Below are positions 9,620-18,598 of a stretch of 64,000 nt of DNA, piece by piece. Position 1 is the first letter of the stretch; each line of letters starts with the position of its first letter. The notes under the pieces were generated by a model. The model searched no databases and was not told the origin of the DNA. It saw only the letters and a list, made by a program, of their open reading frames with translations. Source of the stretch: Arthrobacter sp. ZGTC131 (GTDB taxonomy: Bacteria; Actinomycetota; Actinomycetes; Actinomycetales; Micrococcaceae); NCBI RefSeq assembly GCF_002929275.1, contig NZ_PJIK01000002.1, positions 125,958-189,957 on the forward strand. Direction: 5' to 3'. The position numbers and the translations under genes are program-made.

Positions 9620-10106
9620 ATGGTCGGTGAAAGATGGGACGCGCTGCTGAAGGATCTTAGATCCTCCTTGCGTGATGTTGCGACCATCGTCATGTGCGCT
9701 GGCCGATTTTCATCCAAGGGATGACGCGGGAACACAAATGAGCCTGGCCTGCCTGGGCGCGAATGAGTTGTTGCTGTCTTACGGCGATGGGCGCGCCAGA
9801 TGGGAGGTGGACTGGGCCGATGAGGACGTGCAGTCCGATGTGGTGCGGGCAGTTTGTACAGGGAATTCCAAAGCGGTTCATGGCCCCGGCCGCGTTCACG
9901 TCGTCGTGTCCTTGCCCGATGGATCTACAGTGAAGACCTCCACTTACGAATTTCCGTCCGGACTCATTCCCAGGCCCGGCTGGAAAAAGCGGGGACCAAC
10001 AGGCCTAGGCCGCCTCTTCAGGAACGGCATCCGAGAACCGCCCTGTGGCGCACAGGTGCCGTGCGCCGGATCCTGCCTCAGATCCAGGAGGGCATCCACA
10101 TCCTGA
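9620..10106 (+). pseudogene. Small hypothetical protein, apparently frameshifted
   Basis: Two fragments in different frames look like one gene. The first begins at ATG 9620 (MVGERWDALLKDLRSSL) and stops at 9722-9724. The second, in the next frame, supplies ALADFHPRDDAGTQMSLACLG and runs to 10106. Joining them near 9690-9700 needs one extra base or two missing bases. The second fragment could be translated alone from ATG 9738 as a 122-residue protein. The 3-prime part overlaps the end of the convergent mannosyltransferase gene by 29 bases, and the last 30 residues look unconstrained. I do not recognise the family. Confidence 0.45.
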
Positions 10107-11790
10107 CCCGCCACTCCTGGTACGGGATCATCTCGGCTGTCCAGACCGGATAGAAGAAGGCCGAGATCAGCACCGCCCCCACAACGAAGAGTGCAACGCC
10201 GTACAGCCCTGACCGCCTGCGCCACGGCGGATCCGTCCGCCGTCCCAGGACCAGGCCGAGGCAGTACACGAGGGCGAGAATCAGGTACGGCTCAAAGGAC
10301 ACGGTGTAGAAGTAGAACATGGTGCGTTCCGGATAGAGGAACCAAGGCAGGTAGCCTGCTCCGACGGCGGCCAGTACGGCACCGGCACGCCAGTCGCGGC
10401 GGCCCGCCCACCAGAACAGCAGGACCACCAGGGAGACTGCCGCGCCCCACCAGATCAGCGGATTGCCCACGGACAGGATGGCCGACGTGCAGCTGGAAAA
10501 GTCGCAGCCGGGGGTGCCCTGCTTCGGGGACTCGTAGAAGAAGGACGTGGGCCTGCCCATGACCAGCCAGCTCCACGCACTCGCCTCGTACGGGTGCTCC
10601 GAGCTCAACCCCTGATGGAACTTGAAGGCCTCGAGGTGGTAGTGCGCCAGGGACCGGACCGAATCCGGCAGCCAGCCCCATTCCGCGCTCGGAATCGAAG
10701 CGGCCCACTGCCGGTAGTAGGCATCCGTGGAGCGGAACCAGCCTGTCCAAGCGGCGGCATAGGTCAGGGCGGCGACGGGCACGATGCTCGCGAATGCCAG
10801 GAGGCCGTCCTTGATGATGCCGGCGCTGATCCAACCGCGGATTCCGGCGATCCGGCGGGCACTCAGGTCCCAGAAGACTGTCAGCAGACCGAAGCCCGCC
10901 ACGAAGAAGAGGGCCGACCACTTGGTTCCCACCGCTAAGCCCAGACACACGCCCGCCACGATCCGCCACCACCGGATGCCAAGCCACGGGCCGGACAGGA
11001 GCTGGAGCGCCGACGGCCGCCCGGCCGGCATGGCGGCCGCCTGCCGGGCGAGCCGAAGCGCGAGCCGGCGCCGGCCGTCGTCGCGGTCCATCAGCAATGC
11101 CCCGAAGGCGGCCAGGACCCAGAACATCAGGAAGATATCCAGCAGCGAGGTGCGTGACATCACCAGGTGATGCCCGTCGACGGCGAGCAGCAGCCCCGCC
11201 AGCGCCCCGAGGATAAGGGAACTGAAGAGCTTCTGGGCGATCAGCGCGATCAGCGCGATGGACAGGACTCCGGTCATCGCCGCTCCAAACCGCCAGCCCA
11301 CGGGGTTGTCCGGTCCGAACAGCCACATGCCGGCGGCGATCATCCATTTGCCCACGGGAGGGTGCACGACGTACTCGGGTGTGTCCAGCAACACTCCGGG
11401 GTTGCCCGCAATGAACGAGTCGTTCGCTTTCTCCGGCCAGTTCCGCTCATAGCCGCTCACTAGCAGGGAATAGGCGTCCTTGACGTAGTACGTTTCATCG
11501 AACACCAGGCTGCGGGGAACATCCAGGCGGACGAACCGGAGTACGCCCCCCACCGCGGCGGTCAGGGCGGGAACCAGCCAGAACCAGAGCCTGAGCGACG
11601 GCGGGTAGTCCCGCCAGCTGCGGATGTCGCCGAGTAGCCGGCGGGTAAGCGCCTCAGCAGTGAACGCTTCCGTGGGACGGCCGATCCAGCGGGCACCTTT
11701 TTCCGGCTTGCCGGCAGGGGCTGGTGCCGAGGCTGAAGCCGGCGTGCTGGGTGATCCGGCCCCGTCAGGCCGCACGGAGGTCTGCGTCAC
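10078..11790 (-). CDS. Dolichyl-phosphate-mannose--protein mannosyltransferase
   Basis: A 570-residue GT-C fold (GT39) enzyme that transfers mannose from polyprenyl-phosphate-mannose to Ser/Thr of exported proteins. After a soluble N-terminus of about 65 residues come about ten membrane helices. The first periplasmic loop carries the catalytic Asp-Glu pair in FDETYYVKDAYSLL (Asp98, Glu99). The conserved PPVGKW and DGHHLVMSRTSLLDIFLMF blocks follow. Start is GTG at 11790. TAGCAT with six-base spacing precedes it, so the mRNA is probably leaderless. Divergent from rsmI. Confidence 0.93.
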   Translation of the reverse strand: MTQTSVRPDGAGSPSTPASASAPAPAGKPEKGARWIGRPTEAFTAEALTRRLLGDIRSWRDYPPSLRLWFWLVPALTAAVGGVLRFVRLDVPRSLVFDETYYVKDAYSLLVSGYERNWPEKANDSFIAGNPGVLLDTPEYVVHPPVGKWMIAAGMWLFGPDNPVGWRFGAAMTGVLSIALIALIAQKLFSSLILGALAGLLLAVDGHHLVMSRTSLLDIFLMFWVLAAFGALLMDRDDGRRRLALRLARQAAAMPAGRPSALQLLSGPWLGIRWWRIVAGVCLGLAVGTKWSALFFVAGFGLLTVFWDLSARRIAGIRGWISAGIIKDGLLAFASIVPVAALTYAAAWTGWFRSTDAYYRQWAASIPSAEWGWLPDSVRSLAHYHLEAFKFHQGLSSEHPYEASAWSWLVMGRPTSFFYESPKQGTPGCDFSSCTSAILSVGNPLIWWGAAVSLVVLLFWWAGRRDWRAGAVLAAVGAGYLPWFLYPERTMFYFYTVSFEPYLILALVYCLGLVLGRRTDPPWRRRSGLYGVALFVVGAVLISAFFYPVWTAEMIPYQEWRVRMWMPSWI

Positions 11791-11796
11791 CTGCCC

Positions 11797-11802
11797 ATGC
11801 TA
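11797..11802 (-). promoter_or_regulatory. -10 hexamer of a leaderless promoter (mannosyltransferase gene)
   Basis: TAGCAT on the minus strand is followed by six bases and then GTG 11790. Confidence 0.45.
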
Positions 11803-11853
11803 CCTTTTGCCCCCCGCAGTCATGTGACGTCGAGCCACGCGCCCCCGCTTTGA

Positions 11854-11909
11854 AGCGCGAACGAACACTTGAGGCCCTTCTCCTTGGGCCTCAAGTGTTC
11901 GTTGGCGCT
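11854..11909. repeat. Near-perfect inverted repeat, 24-bp arms, 8-base loop
   Basis: Arms 11854-11877 and 11886-11909 are complementary at 23 of 24 positions around the loop TTCTCCTT. It lies between divergent genes, so it is not an ordinary terminator for either. It could be a REP-like element, a degenerate miniature mobile element, or a regulatory site of the mannosyltransferase gene. Confidence 0.8.
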
Positions 11910-11967
11910 GCCGCCCGTGCCGTCCGTTTCCCGTGAAGTCCTGTGCCGTGAGGGTTCCGGCCGGCAG

Positions 11968-11973
11968 TAGGCT
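11968..11973 (+). promoter_or_regulatory. -10 hexamer of a leaderless promoter (rsmI)
   Basis: TAGGCT, six bases, then GTG 11980. No ribosome binding site is visible. Confidence 0.5.
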
Positions 11974-11979
11974 GGACCT

Positions 11980-12891
11980 GTGGACCAAGACCCGAGCAAC
12001 CCCCAGACCAGCAGTTCCGAACCGTCAGCAGGCTCGGGGCAGGCCGTCACCGCCGGCGGTCCCGGACGGATTGTCCTTGCGGCCACGCCCATCGGCAATG
12101 TGGGCGACGCGTCAGCGCGGCTCATCGAGCTGCTGTCCTCTGCGGACATCGTTGCCGCCGAGGACACCAGGCGCCTCCACCGGCTCGTGCAGAGCCTGGG
12201 CATCACCGTCGCTGGTCGCGTCATCAGCTACCACGAGCACAACGAGGCCACCAAGACAGCCGAGCTGCTGGACCAGGTCCGCGCGGGGAAAACGCTGGTC
12301 ATGGTCACCGACGCGGGAATGCCATCGGTGTCCGATCCCGGCTTCCGGCTCGTTGAAGGAGCGGTCGCCGCGGGGCTCACCGTCACGGCCGTTCCCGGCC
12401 CCTCCGCGGTGCTCACGGCACTGGCTCTGTCCGGACTTCCCACCGACCGCTTCTGCTTCGAAGGATTCCTTCCCCGGAAGGCCGGTGAACGCGCCTCGCG
12501 CCTGGCGGACCTCGACGCCGAACGCCGCACCATGGTCTTCTTCGAGGCGCCGCACCGGCTCGAGGTCATGCTCCGGGCCCTGCACGAGCGCTTCGGGCCT
12601 GACCGCAACGCGGCCGTGTGCCGTGAGCTGACCAAGACCTATGAGGAGGTCATCCGCGGGACCCTGCGAGAACTGCTGCGGTGGGCGGAAAGCAACGAGG
12701 TCCGCGGCGAGATCGCCGTCGTGGTGGGAGGCGCGCCGGAACGGGCTCCGGGGACGCCCGAGGACAGCGTGGCCGCCGTCAACGAACTTGTCTCACAGGG
12801 CATCCGGCTCAAGGATGCGGTGGCGGCCGTCGCCGAAGAGGTGCGCGTAAGCAAGCGCGAGCTCTACGCGGCCGTGCTCGCTGCCCGGTAA
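11980..12891 (+). CDS. rsmI: 16S rRNA (cytidine(1402)-2'-O)-methyltransferase
   Basis: A 303-residue SAM-dependent enzyme of the tetrapyrrole-methylase fold that methylates the ribose of C1402 in the ribosomal P site. After about 28 variable residues the fold starts with GRIVLAATPIGNVGDASARL. The family blocks AEDTRRLHRL, SYHEHNE, VTDAGMPSVSDPG and FEGFLPRK are all present, as is FFEAPHRL. Start GTG 11980 fits a leaderless promoter. Divergent from the mannosyltransferase gene. Confidence 0.95.
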   Translation: MDQDPSNPQTSSSEPSAGSGQAVTAGGPGRIVLAATPIGNVGDASARLIELLSSADIVAAEDTRRLHRLVQSLGITVAGRVISYHEHNEATKTAELLDQVRAGKTLVMVTDAGMPSVSDPGFRLVEGAVAAGLTVTAVPGPSAVLTALALSGLPTDRFCFEGFLPRKAGERASRLADLDAERRTMVFFEAPHRLEVMLRALHERFGPDRNAAVCRELTKTYEEVIRGTLRELLRWAESNEVRGEIAVVVGGAPERAPGTPEDSVAAVNELVSQGIRLKDAVAAVAEEVRVSKRELYAAVLAAR

Positions 12892-12929
12892 ATTCCGGCA
12901 AAGGCTTCGCCGGGATCCCGACGTCATGG

Positions 12930-12947
12930 GCTGTGCAGTTGCACAGC
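12930..12947. promoter_or_regulatory. 18-bp perfect palindrome between rsmI and the SSADH gene
   Basis: GCTGTGCA and TGCACAGC flank a GT dinucleotide, 38 bases after rsmI and about 155 bases before the dehydrogenase start. It could be an operator for the dehydrogenase or the stem of an rsmI terminator; no T-run follows. Confidence 0.4.
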
Positions 12948-13102
12948 GGCTGCTGATTTCTGTAGTGCGTGCATGCGTAGACACTGGCGGAACCCGGGCA
13001 GTAGCGTGGCATTAAACCAGCCAAGCATGCGGGCGGCCCGAAGCCGGATGCAGGAGCTGCAGAATAACCCGCCAAACCCGAATTGCTGACGAGGGAGTCA
13101 CC

Positions 13103-14602
13103 GTGTCTGCTACTACACAGTCCACTGTTACCGCGGAACGCGAAAGCGAACTGCTCGCATCTGTTCCCACCGGCCTGCTCATCAACGGTGAGTGGCGTCC
13201 GGCGGCGTCAGGCAAGACCTTCGACGTCGAAGACCCCTCCACCGGCAAAGTGCTCCTCAGCATCGCCGACGCCGGCGCCGAGGACGGCATGGCTGCCCTT
13301 GATGCCGCCGCGGCTGCCCAGGATTCCTGGGCCAAGGTGTCTCCGCGGGAGCGCGGCGAAATCCTGCGCCGGGCATTTGAACTGGTCACCGAGCGCGCGG
13401 AAGACTTCGCGCTGCTCATGACCCTCGAAATGGGCAAGCCGCTGGCCGAGGCCCGCGGCGAGGTCACCTACGGCGCCGAATTCCTGCGCTGGTTCTCCGA
13501 GGAAGCCGTCCGCGCATTCGGCCGTTACTCCGTTTCCCCGGAGGGCAAGACCCGCCTGCTCGTCCAGAAGAAGCCCGTTGGCCCGTCGCTGCTGATCACC
13601 CCGTGGAACTTCCCGCTGGCCATGGCCACGCGCAAGGTGGCCCCTGCTGTCGCGGCCGGCTGCACCATGGTGCTCAAGTCAGCCAACCTCACCCCGCTGA
13701 CCTCCCAGCTGTTCGCGGCCGTGATGCAGGAAGCCGGCCTGCCCGCCGGCGTCCTGAACCTCATCCCCACGTCCACGGCCGGCGCCACCACAGGCCCGCT
13801 GGTCAAGGACGCCCGGCTGCGCAAACTGTCCTTTACCGGCTCCACCGAGGTCGGCCGCCGGCTGCTCTCGGACGCCTCCGAGAATGTCCTGCGGACCTCG
13901 ATGGAGCTCGGCGGCAACGCCCCGTTCGTGGTGTTCGAGGATGCCGACGTCGACGCCGCCGTCGCCGGGGCCATGATCGCGAAGCTGCGAAACATGGGTG
14001 AGGCCTGCACGGCGGCCAACCGGTTCATCGTGCACGAGTCCGTCGCCGACGAGTTTGCCGAGAAGTTCGCCGCCAAGATGGCGGACATGACCACCGCCCG
14101 CGGCACCGAACCGGAGTCCAAGGTGGGCCCGCTGATCGATGCCAAGAGCCGGGACAAGGTCCACGAACTGGTCAGCGACGCCCTCGCCTCCGGCGCCACC
14201 GCCGTGGTGGGCGGCGCCCCTGTGGACGGACCGGGCTACTTCTACCAGCCCACCATCCTCAAGGGCGTCACCGAGGGTACCCGGATTCTGTCGGAGGAAA
14301 TCTTCGGCCCGGTCGCACCGATCATCACCTTCTCCTCCGAAGACGAGGCCGTCCGCCTGGCCAACAACACCGAATACGGCCTGGTCGCCTACGTCTTCAC
14401 GAGGGACCTGAACCGCGGCATCCGGATGGGCGAGCGGCTCGAGACCGGCATGCTCGGCCTGAACGCCGGCGTCGTCTCCAACGCCGCGGCACCGTTCGGC
14501 GGGGTCAAGCAGTCCGGCCTGGGACGTGAAGGCGGCCTCGAAGGCATCGAGGAATACCTCTACACCCAGTACATCGGCATCGCCGACCCCTACGCAGGTT
14601 AA
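13103..14602 (+). CDS. gabD: NAD(P)-dependent succinate-semialdehyde dehydrogenase
   Basis: A 499-residue aldehyde dehydrogenase. Catalytic Cys302 lies in GEACTAANRF and the general base Glu268 in ELGGNAP; the cofactor-site motif is TPWNFPLAM. The ending GREGGLEGIEEYL is typical of succinate-semialdehyde dehydrogenases, which oxidise succinate semialdehyde from GABA to succinate. Substrate choice within the family is an inference from overall similarity. GTG 13103 is preceded by GAGGGAG. No GABA transaminase is nearby. The stop overlaps the convergent transglutaminase gene stop. Confidence 0.85.
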   Translation: MSATTQSTVTAERESELLASVPTGLLINGEWRPAASGKTFDVEDPSTGKVLLSIADAGAEDGMAALDAAAAAQDSWAKVSPRERGEILRRAFELVTERAEDFALLMTLEMGKPLAEARGEVTYGAEFLRWFSEEAVRAFGRYSVSPEGKTRLLVQKKPVGPSLLITPWNFPLAMATRKVAPAVAAGCTMVLKSANLTPLTSQLFAAVMQEAGLPAGVLNLIPTSTAGATTGPLVKDARLRKLSFTGSTEVGRRLLSDASENVLRTSMELGGNAPFVVFEDADVDAAVAGAMIAKLRNMGEACTAANRFIVHESVADEFAEKFAAKMADMTTARGTEPESKVGPLIDAKSRDKVHELVSDALASGATAVVGGAPVDGPGYFYQPTILKGVTEGTRILSEEIFGPVAPIITFSSEDEAVRLANNTEYGLVAYVFTRDLNRGIRMGERLETGMLGLNAGVVSNAAAPFGGVKQSGLGREGGLEGIEEYLYTQYIGIADPYAG

Positions 14603-17169
14603 CCTTCGCGCAAGCGCCGCACGCCGTCGCGGGCTTTGTTCCAGAGCCCCGCGACGGCACGGCGGACGCGCGCAGCCACGCCACGCACCGCGCGGAAAGG
14701 CGTTCCGGCGATCCAGCCCCAGCGGGACATAACCGACGGCGGCAGCCAGTCCGCGCGGAGCCGCGCCATGAGCCCCGCATTTCGGTGCAGCGCCTTCCGC
14801 ACCAGGGCGATCTGCTGGGCAGGTGTTTGGTTCCCGGTATTTTGGTCCCGCGCGCCGTTCCATTCAGACTCCCCGGCGTCTGGCCGGCCGTACTGGTGCC
14901 GCTCGAAATCACTGGTCAGGGCGGTCACCGCCCGGCGCCCGGCGTCGATAATCCCGGTGTCCGCGCCTCCGGTGGATGCGGTCCCCGCGGAAGCGGCACC
15001 TTGCGGCACGCCGCCGTCGTCCGTATTCAGGGCCGGCGCACTGCGGAGCCGTGCCGAGAAGTTCCGGGGCGTTTCACTGGCCACGGGCGGCACGCCGTAA
15101 TCCGCGGCGAGGTCCAGCAACTCTGACCACGCAAGCGGCACCGCGTCCTGACCGTTCCTCCCCGAGGCCGGCCTCCGGAGCCGGCGGGCACGGATGCTGC
15201 CCCGGACAAGCCGCGGGGAAGCTGCAACCAAAACCAGCACGAGAGCCGCGGCAGCACCGAAGAGCAGGGGCGTTGGCTGGCTGCCGGCGTCGGCTTCCCC
15301 CGTTCCCGGCAGGGGGAGAGCCGGGGTTTCCGTCGCAGGAGGCGGCGTTGGGCCGCCGCTCGGCACGAGGCCGTCATTGTTCCCGTCGTTCGTGCTGGTG
15401 CCGCCCGAGGACGGATCCTGGGCGTAGGGCGGCACCCAGCCGCGTGAGGGCGTGGGCTCGAACGGTACCCAGCCCAGCCCCTGGAAGTACAGCTCCGGCC
15501 ACGCGTGGGCATCCCTGGCATCGACCTCGAACTCGGGGAGTGCGCCCTGGCCCGCGACGGACACTGTTGCCCCGGTCAGCCGGCCCGGCGCGTAGCCCAC
15601 GGCGATCCTGCTGGGAATGCCTTCGACCCGGGCCATGACCGCCATGGCAGAGGCAAAGTGGATGCAGTAGCCGCTCTTCTGCGTCAGGAAGTCGGCCAGC
15701 ACGGACAGGCCGTTGCCGTCATAGCCGCCCTGAACCGGTGATTGCAGGGAATACGTGAAGTCGCCGGCGCGCAGGTACCGCTGGATGGCCATTGCCTTGG
15801 CGTAGGCCGTCCCGCTGTTCTGGGTCACGGAATCGGCCGTGGTGCGGACGATTTCCGGGAGGTTTGCCGGTGGCCTGATGAACTCTTCCGGAACGCCCTG
15901 CACCGGTGCGGAGGACTCGTTCAGTAGCTCCGTCGTCAGCTTCGGCGAGGATGACACGACAAGGTATTGCTGGTTCCGGGAGTTGGTGTCTGTCCCTTTG
16001 ATGGACAGGGTGGCGGGGTCCCAGCTCCACCGGCCCGTGAGGCCGTTGACTGCTTCGGGCGCGTAGGGCGCGGGGAGATAGGGGCTGGTGAAATCTCCCG
16101 TGTTGACGGCCGTTATCTGCCGCACCTGCTCCGGAGCGAGGATCTGGTGCCCCACGTCCATCCGGCCAGGCCCGGCCCGGCGCGTGGAGTCGCGGTCGTC
16201 CGGGGACCAGGATTCGCCGTCGAACCGGTCCACCGTGACGGAACGCAGGTACAGGGGCGCGGTGGCATTCGTGGCATAGGTGATGCGGCCATCGCCTGAC
16301 GGGCTGCGCAGGCTATTGCCCAGGCTGATCATGGGATTCAGCCCATTGGAAGAGCCCCAGGGATTCAGCCGGGAACCTTGGGGGAAAGTGCCCTGGTCGA
16401 AGCCCGGAATGACAAGCTGCAGCAGCAGGGTCCCCACCAAGGCCACCGATCCCGTGAGGGCCGCGCGTTTGACCTGTCCGGGATTCCGGGCCGTATCCGC
16501 CTGTGTGCGCGCATCGGGGGCGAACCACTGGCTGCACGCGAGAATGACGAGATATCCGGCCGCTGCCCCCAGGAATCCCGCCAGCCCCACGCTCTGCGGC
16601 TTGATCATGGCCGGCACCACGAGCACGGCCAGGAGGCCCAGGCCGCTCGTGGCAGGCATGCCCAGCGGCAGTGCCAGGGCGTCCACAAGGATGACGACGA
16701 GGCCAAGCGCGGCGCACGTGACCAGGACGATGCCGGCGTTCGGTGCCACCGGTGAGCTTTCAGCCAGCACCGTTTCGCTGGCACGCCGGAGAAGCCGGCC
16801 CAGCGCGGCGGGCGTCTTGTCGGAAGGAATGAACCAGGCGAAGCTGTCCCGCCGGAAGAAGGTGAAGGTCAGGATGAGCACCAGCGATGCCAGGCCACCC
16901 AGGGGCACCAGCACCGGCTGAGCCCTGACGGTGCGCAGCAGGGCCATGGCCAGGGACACCACCACGACGGTGGTGAGGACCGGCAGGTACCAGGCCCATC
17001 CCCGCAGGACGCCGTTCAGGGACAGCGCCGCGCCGCAGACCGAGACCGCTACGGCGCCCGCCATGACCCACGGATAGGCGCCGGCGCCGAAGCGTTTGGG
17101 GCCGCGGTAAGGCTCCGTTTGGGGCTGCCGTTGTTCGGCGCTGACCTGGCGTTGGGGCGTAAGCGTCAC
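14599..17169 (-). CDS. TgpA-like transglutaminase-domain membrane protein
   Basis: An 856-residue protein: six or seven N-terminal membrane helices (about 30-240, DUF3488/TgpA_N), a periplasmic transglutaminase-like domain (about 400-560), a Pro/Thr-rich stretch, one more helix (about 640-660) and a cytoplasmic tail. The catalytic cysteine lies in KSGYCIHFASAM and the histidine in DAHAWPEL. Start GTG 17169 overlaps the stop of the DUF58 gene by 4 bases, so it is the last gene of a MoxR-DUF58-transglutaminase operon. The substrate is unknown; envelope proteins are probable. Confidence 0.9.
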   Translation of the reverse strand: MTLTPQRQVSAEQRQPQTEPYRGPKRFGAGAYPWVMAGAVAVSVCGAALSLNGVLRGWAWYLPVLTTVVVVSLAMALLRTVRAQPVLVPLGGLASLVLILTFTFFRRDSFAWFIPSDKTPAALGRLLRRASETVLAESSPVAPNAGIVLVTCAALGLVVILVDALALPLGMPATSGLGLLAVLVVPAMIKPQSVGLAGFLGAAAGYLVILACSQWFAPDARTQADTARNPGQVKRAALTGSVALVGTLLLQLVIPGFDQGTFPQGSRLNPWGSSNGLNPMISLGNSLRSPSGDGRITYATNATAPLYLRSVTVDRFDGESWSPDDRDSTRRAGPGRMDVGHQILAPEQVRQITAVNTGDFTSPYLPAPYAPEAVNGLTGRWSWDPATLSIKGTDTNSRNQQYLVVSSSPKLTTELLNESSAPVQGVPEEFIRPPANLPEIVRTTADSVTQNSGTAYAKAMAIQRYLRAGDFTYSLQSPVQGGYDGNGLSVLADFLTQKSGYCIHFASAMAVMARVEGIPSRIAVGYAPGRLTGATVSVAGQGALPEFEVDARDAHAWPELYFQGLGWVPFEPTPSRGWVPPYAQDPSSGGTSTNDGNNDGLVPSGGPTPPPATETPALPLPGTGEADAGSQPTPLLFGAAAALVLVLVAASPRLVRGSIRARRLRRPASGRNGQDAVPLAWSELLDLAADYGVPPVASETPRNFSARLRSAPALNTDDGGVPQGAASAGTASTGGADTGIIDAGRRAVTALTSDFERHQYGRPDAGESEWNGARDQNTGNQTPAQQIALVRKALHRNAGLMARLRADWLPPSVMSRWGWIAGTPFRAVRGVAARVRRAVAGLWNKARDGVRRLREG

Positions 17170-18584
17170 CGGGCCACCCCCGCACCGCGGCGAACATCGG
17201 CTGCCGCCGTCCAGAGCGTTGCATCGCCTTCATCGAAGTACGTCCAGGCGGCGGGCAGCGAGGTGGCGGCTTCCACCGCCACCGCACGCCAGCCGCCCAA
17301 ACGCAGGGCCTCAAGGGCGTCATGGCACTCTGCGGGCCTGTCGGCGATCACCATGGCGAACGCGTTCGCTGCGTAACCGGCCGCCGGTGCCAGGGCCCGG
17401 GCCTCCGCCATGGAAATCTTTCCGAGGACGGCAACCACCGGACCGCGCATCCGGTGGGCCGCGAGTTTGTCCATGAGCCGGTCGTCGAACACGGACTGGC
17501 CGGAGTCAAAGCCGCCGGCATGCTCGCGGCGGGCGGTGTCGTGCTCCCGGCGCATGTGGTGGGGACCGGAAAGCTGGATGGCGGCCAGGCTCTCGGCAAC
17601 GGACTGCAGGCCGCCTGTACCGCTGTACTCCTCGGAGTCAGGTTCCGGCGCGGACTGCGAGCGGTGAAAGGCGGGATCGCCCGCCGCGTCAAGGAACCTG
17701 AGGGAGTAGTTCCGTTCGGCGAGGTGGGCGCTGACGGACATGGCTGCCGTGACGGCCCACTCGAAGGTGTCGCTGGTGACAAGGTCTTCGCCGTCGTCGC
17801 TGCCGAAGACCGAGCCGAAGCCCGTGGCGAAGGAGACGAACCGCTGGTCCAGGATGATCGTGGCCTCCGGCGTGGTGACCGATTCCTCCTGCCTGACCAT
17901 CAGCGCGCCGTGCCGGGCCGTGGCCGGCCAGTGCACCCGGCGCATCGGGTCGCCATGCCTGTACTCGCGCGTCATGACGTCGTCGTCGCTGGGATTCGCC
18001 CGGGTACGGGTCGCTGTGATTCCGTCATTTCCGCGCGCGCCGGCCAGTCCCGTAGCGGGCAGTTCGACGGCGGCCGGCGTCACGGTGAGCGTGTCGCCGT
18101 CGTCGATTGCGTGCCTGTGCAGCGAAAGCCCGAACGGATCAGTGAACTCAGCGGTAACGGGCCCTATGGTGAACTGTCCGCGTTTTCCGGAACGCAGATG
18201 GTACTCGTAGCGGCTGGTGCCGCCGGAGGCGGACCGTGCGGGAAAGCGGAACGCCGGGGACTCACCGAACCTCGGCGGCAGGCGCTCCTCCATGATGACC
18301 CTGCCGACGCCGGTCCCGGTCCGCGCGACAGCCAGCCGGACGGTGGTGATGGAGGCGGTTTCAACCGTGGAGGGGCTGAATTCGCGGTATACCCGGAACT
18401 TTGGCTTGACCAACCTGATGCTCGCCAGCGAAATGAGCGGGAGGACAATCAGCAGCACGCCGAGCGCCAGGAGGTCCCGGCGGCCCATGACCTGGGCGCA
18501 TAGCAGCGAAAAGACACCGGCGGCCAGTAGGCCCCAGCCGCGTGTGCTGAAGAGGTGGCGGGGAAGGCTGTCCAGCAGGGCCAC
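17166..18584 (-). CDS. DUF58 domain-containing protein
   Basis: A 472-residue protein with two N-terminal membrane helices (about 10-60) and a DUF58/von Willebrand A-like region with the signature YRHGDPMRRVHWPATARHG (about residues 205-225). It lies between the MoxR ATPase (14 bases upstream) and the transglutaminase gene (4-base overlap). MoxR AAA+ proteins are thought to act as chaperones for vWA/DUF58 partners, which agrees with this operon. Start GTG 18584. Confidence 0.9.
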   Translation of the reverse strand: MALLDSLPRHLFSTRGWGLLAAGVFSLLCAQVMGRRDLLALGVLLIVLPLISLASIRLVKPKFRVYREFSPSTVETASITTVRLAVARTGTGVGRVIMEERLPPRFGESPAFRFPARSASGGTSRYEYHLRSGKRGQFTIGPVTAEFTDPFGLSLHRHAIDDGDTLTVTPAAVELPATGLAGARGNDGITATRTRANPSDDDVMTREYRHGDPMRRVHWPATARHGALMVRQEESVTTPEATIILDQRFVSFATGFGSVFGSDDGEDLVTSDTFEWAVTAAMSVSAHLAERNYSLRFLDAAGDPAFHRSQSAPEPDSEEYSGTGGLQSVAESLAAIQLSGPHHMRREHDTARREHAGGFDSGQSVFDDRLMDKLAAHRMRGPVVAVLGKISMAEARALAPAAGYAANAFAMVIADRPAECHDALEALRLGGWRAVAVEAATSLPAAWTYFDEGDATLWTAAADVRRGAGVAR

Positions 18585-18598
18585 GGCAACGATCCTGA

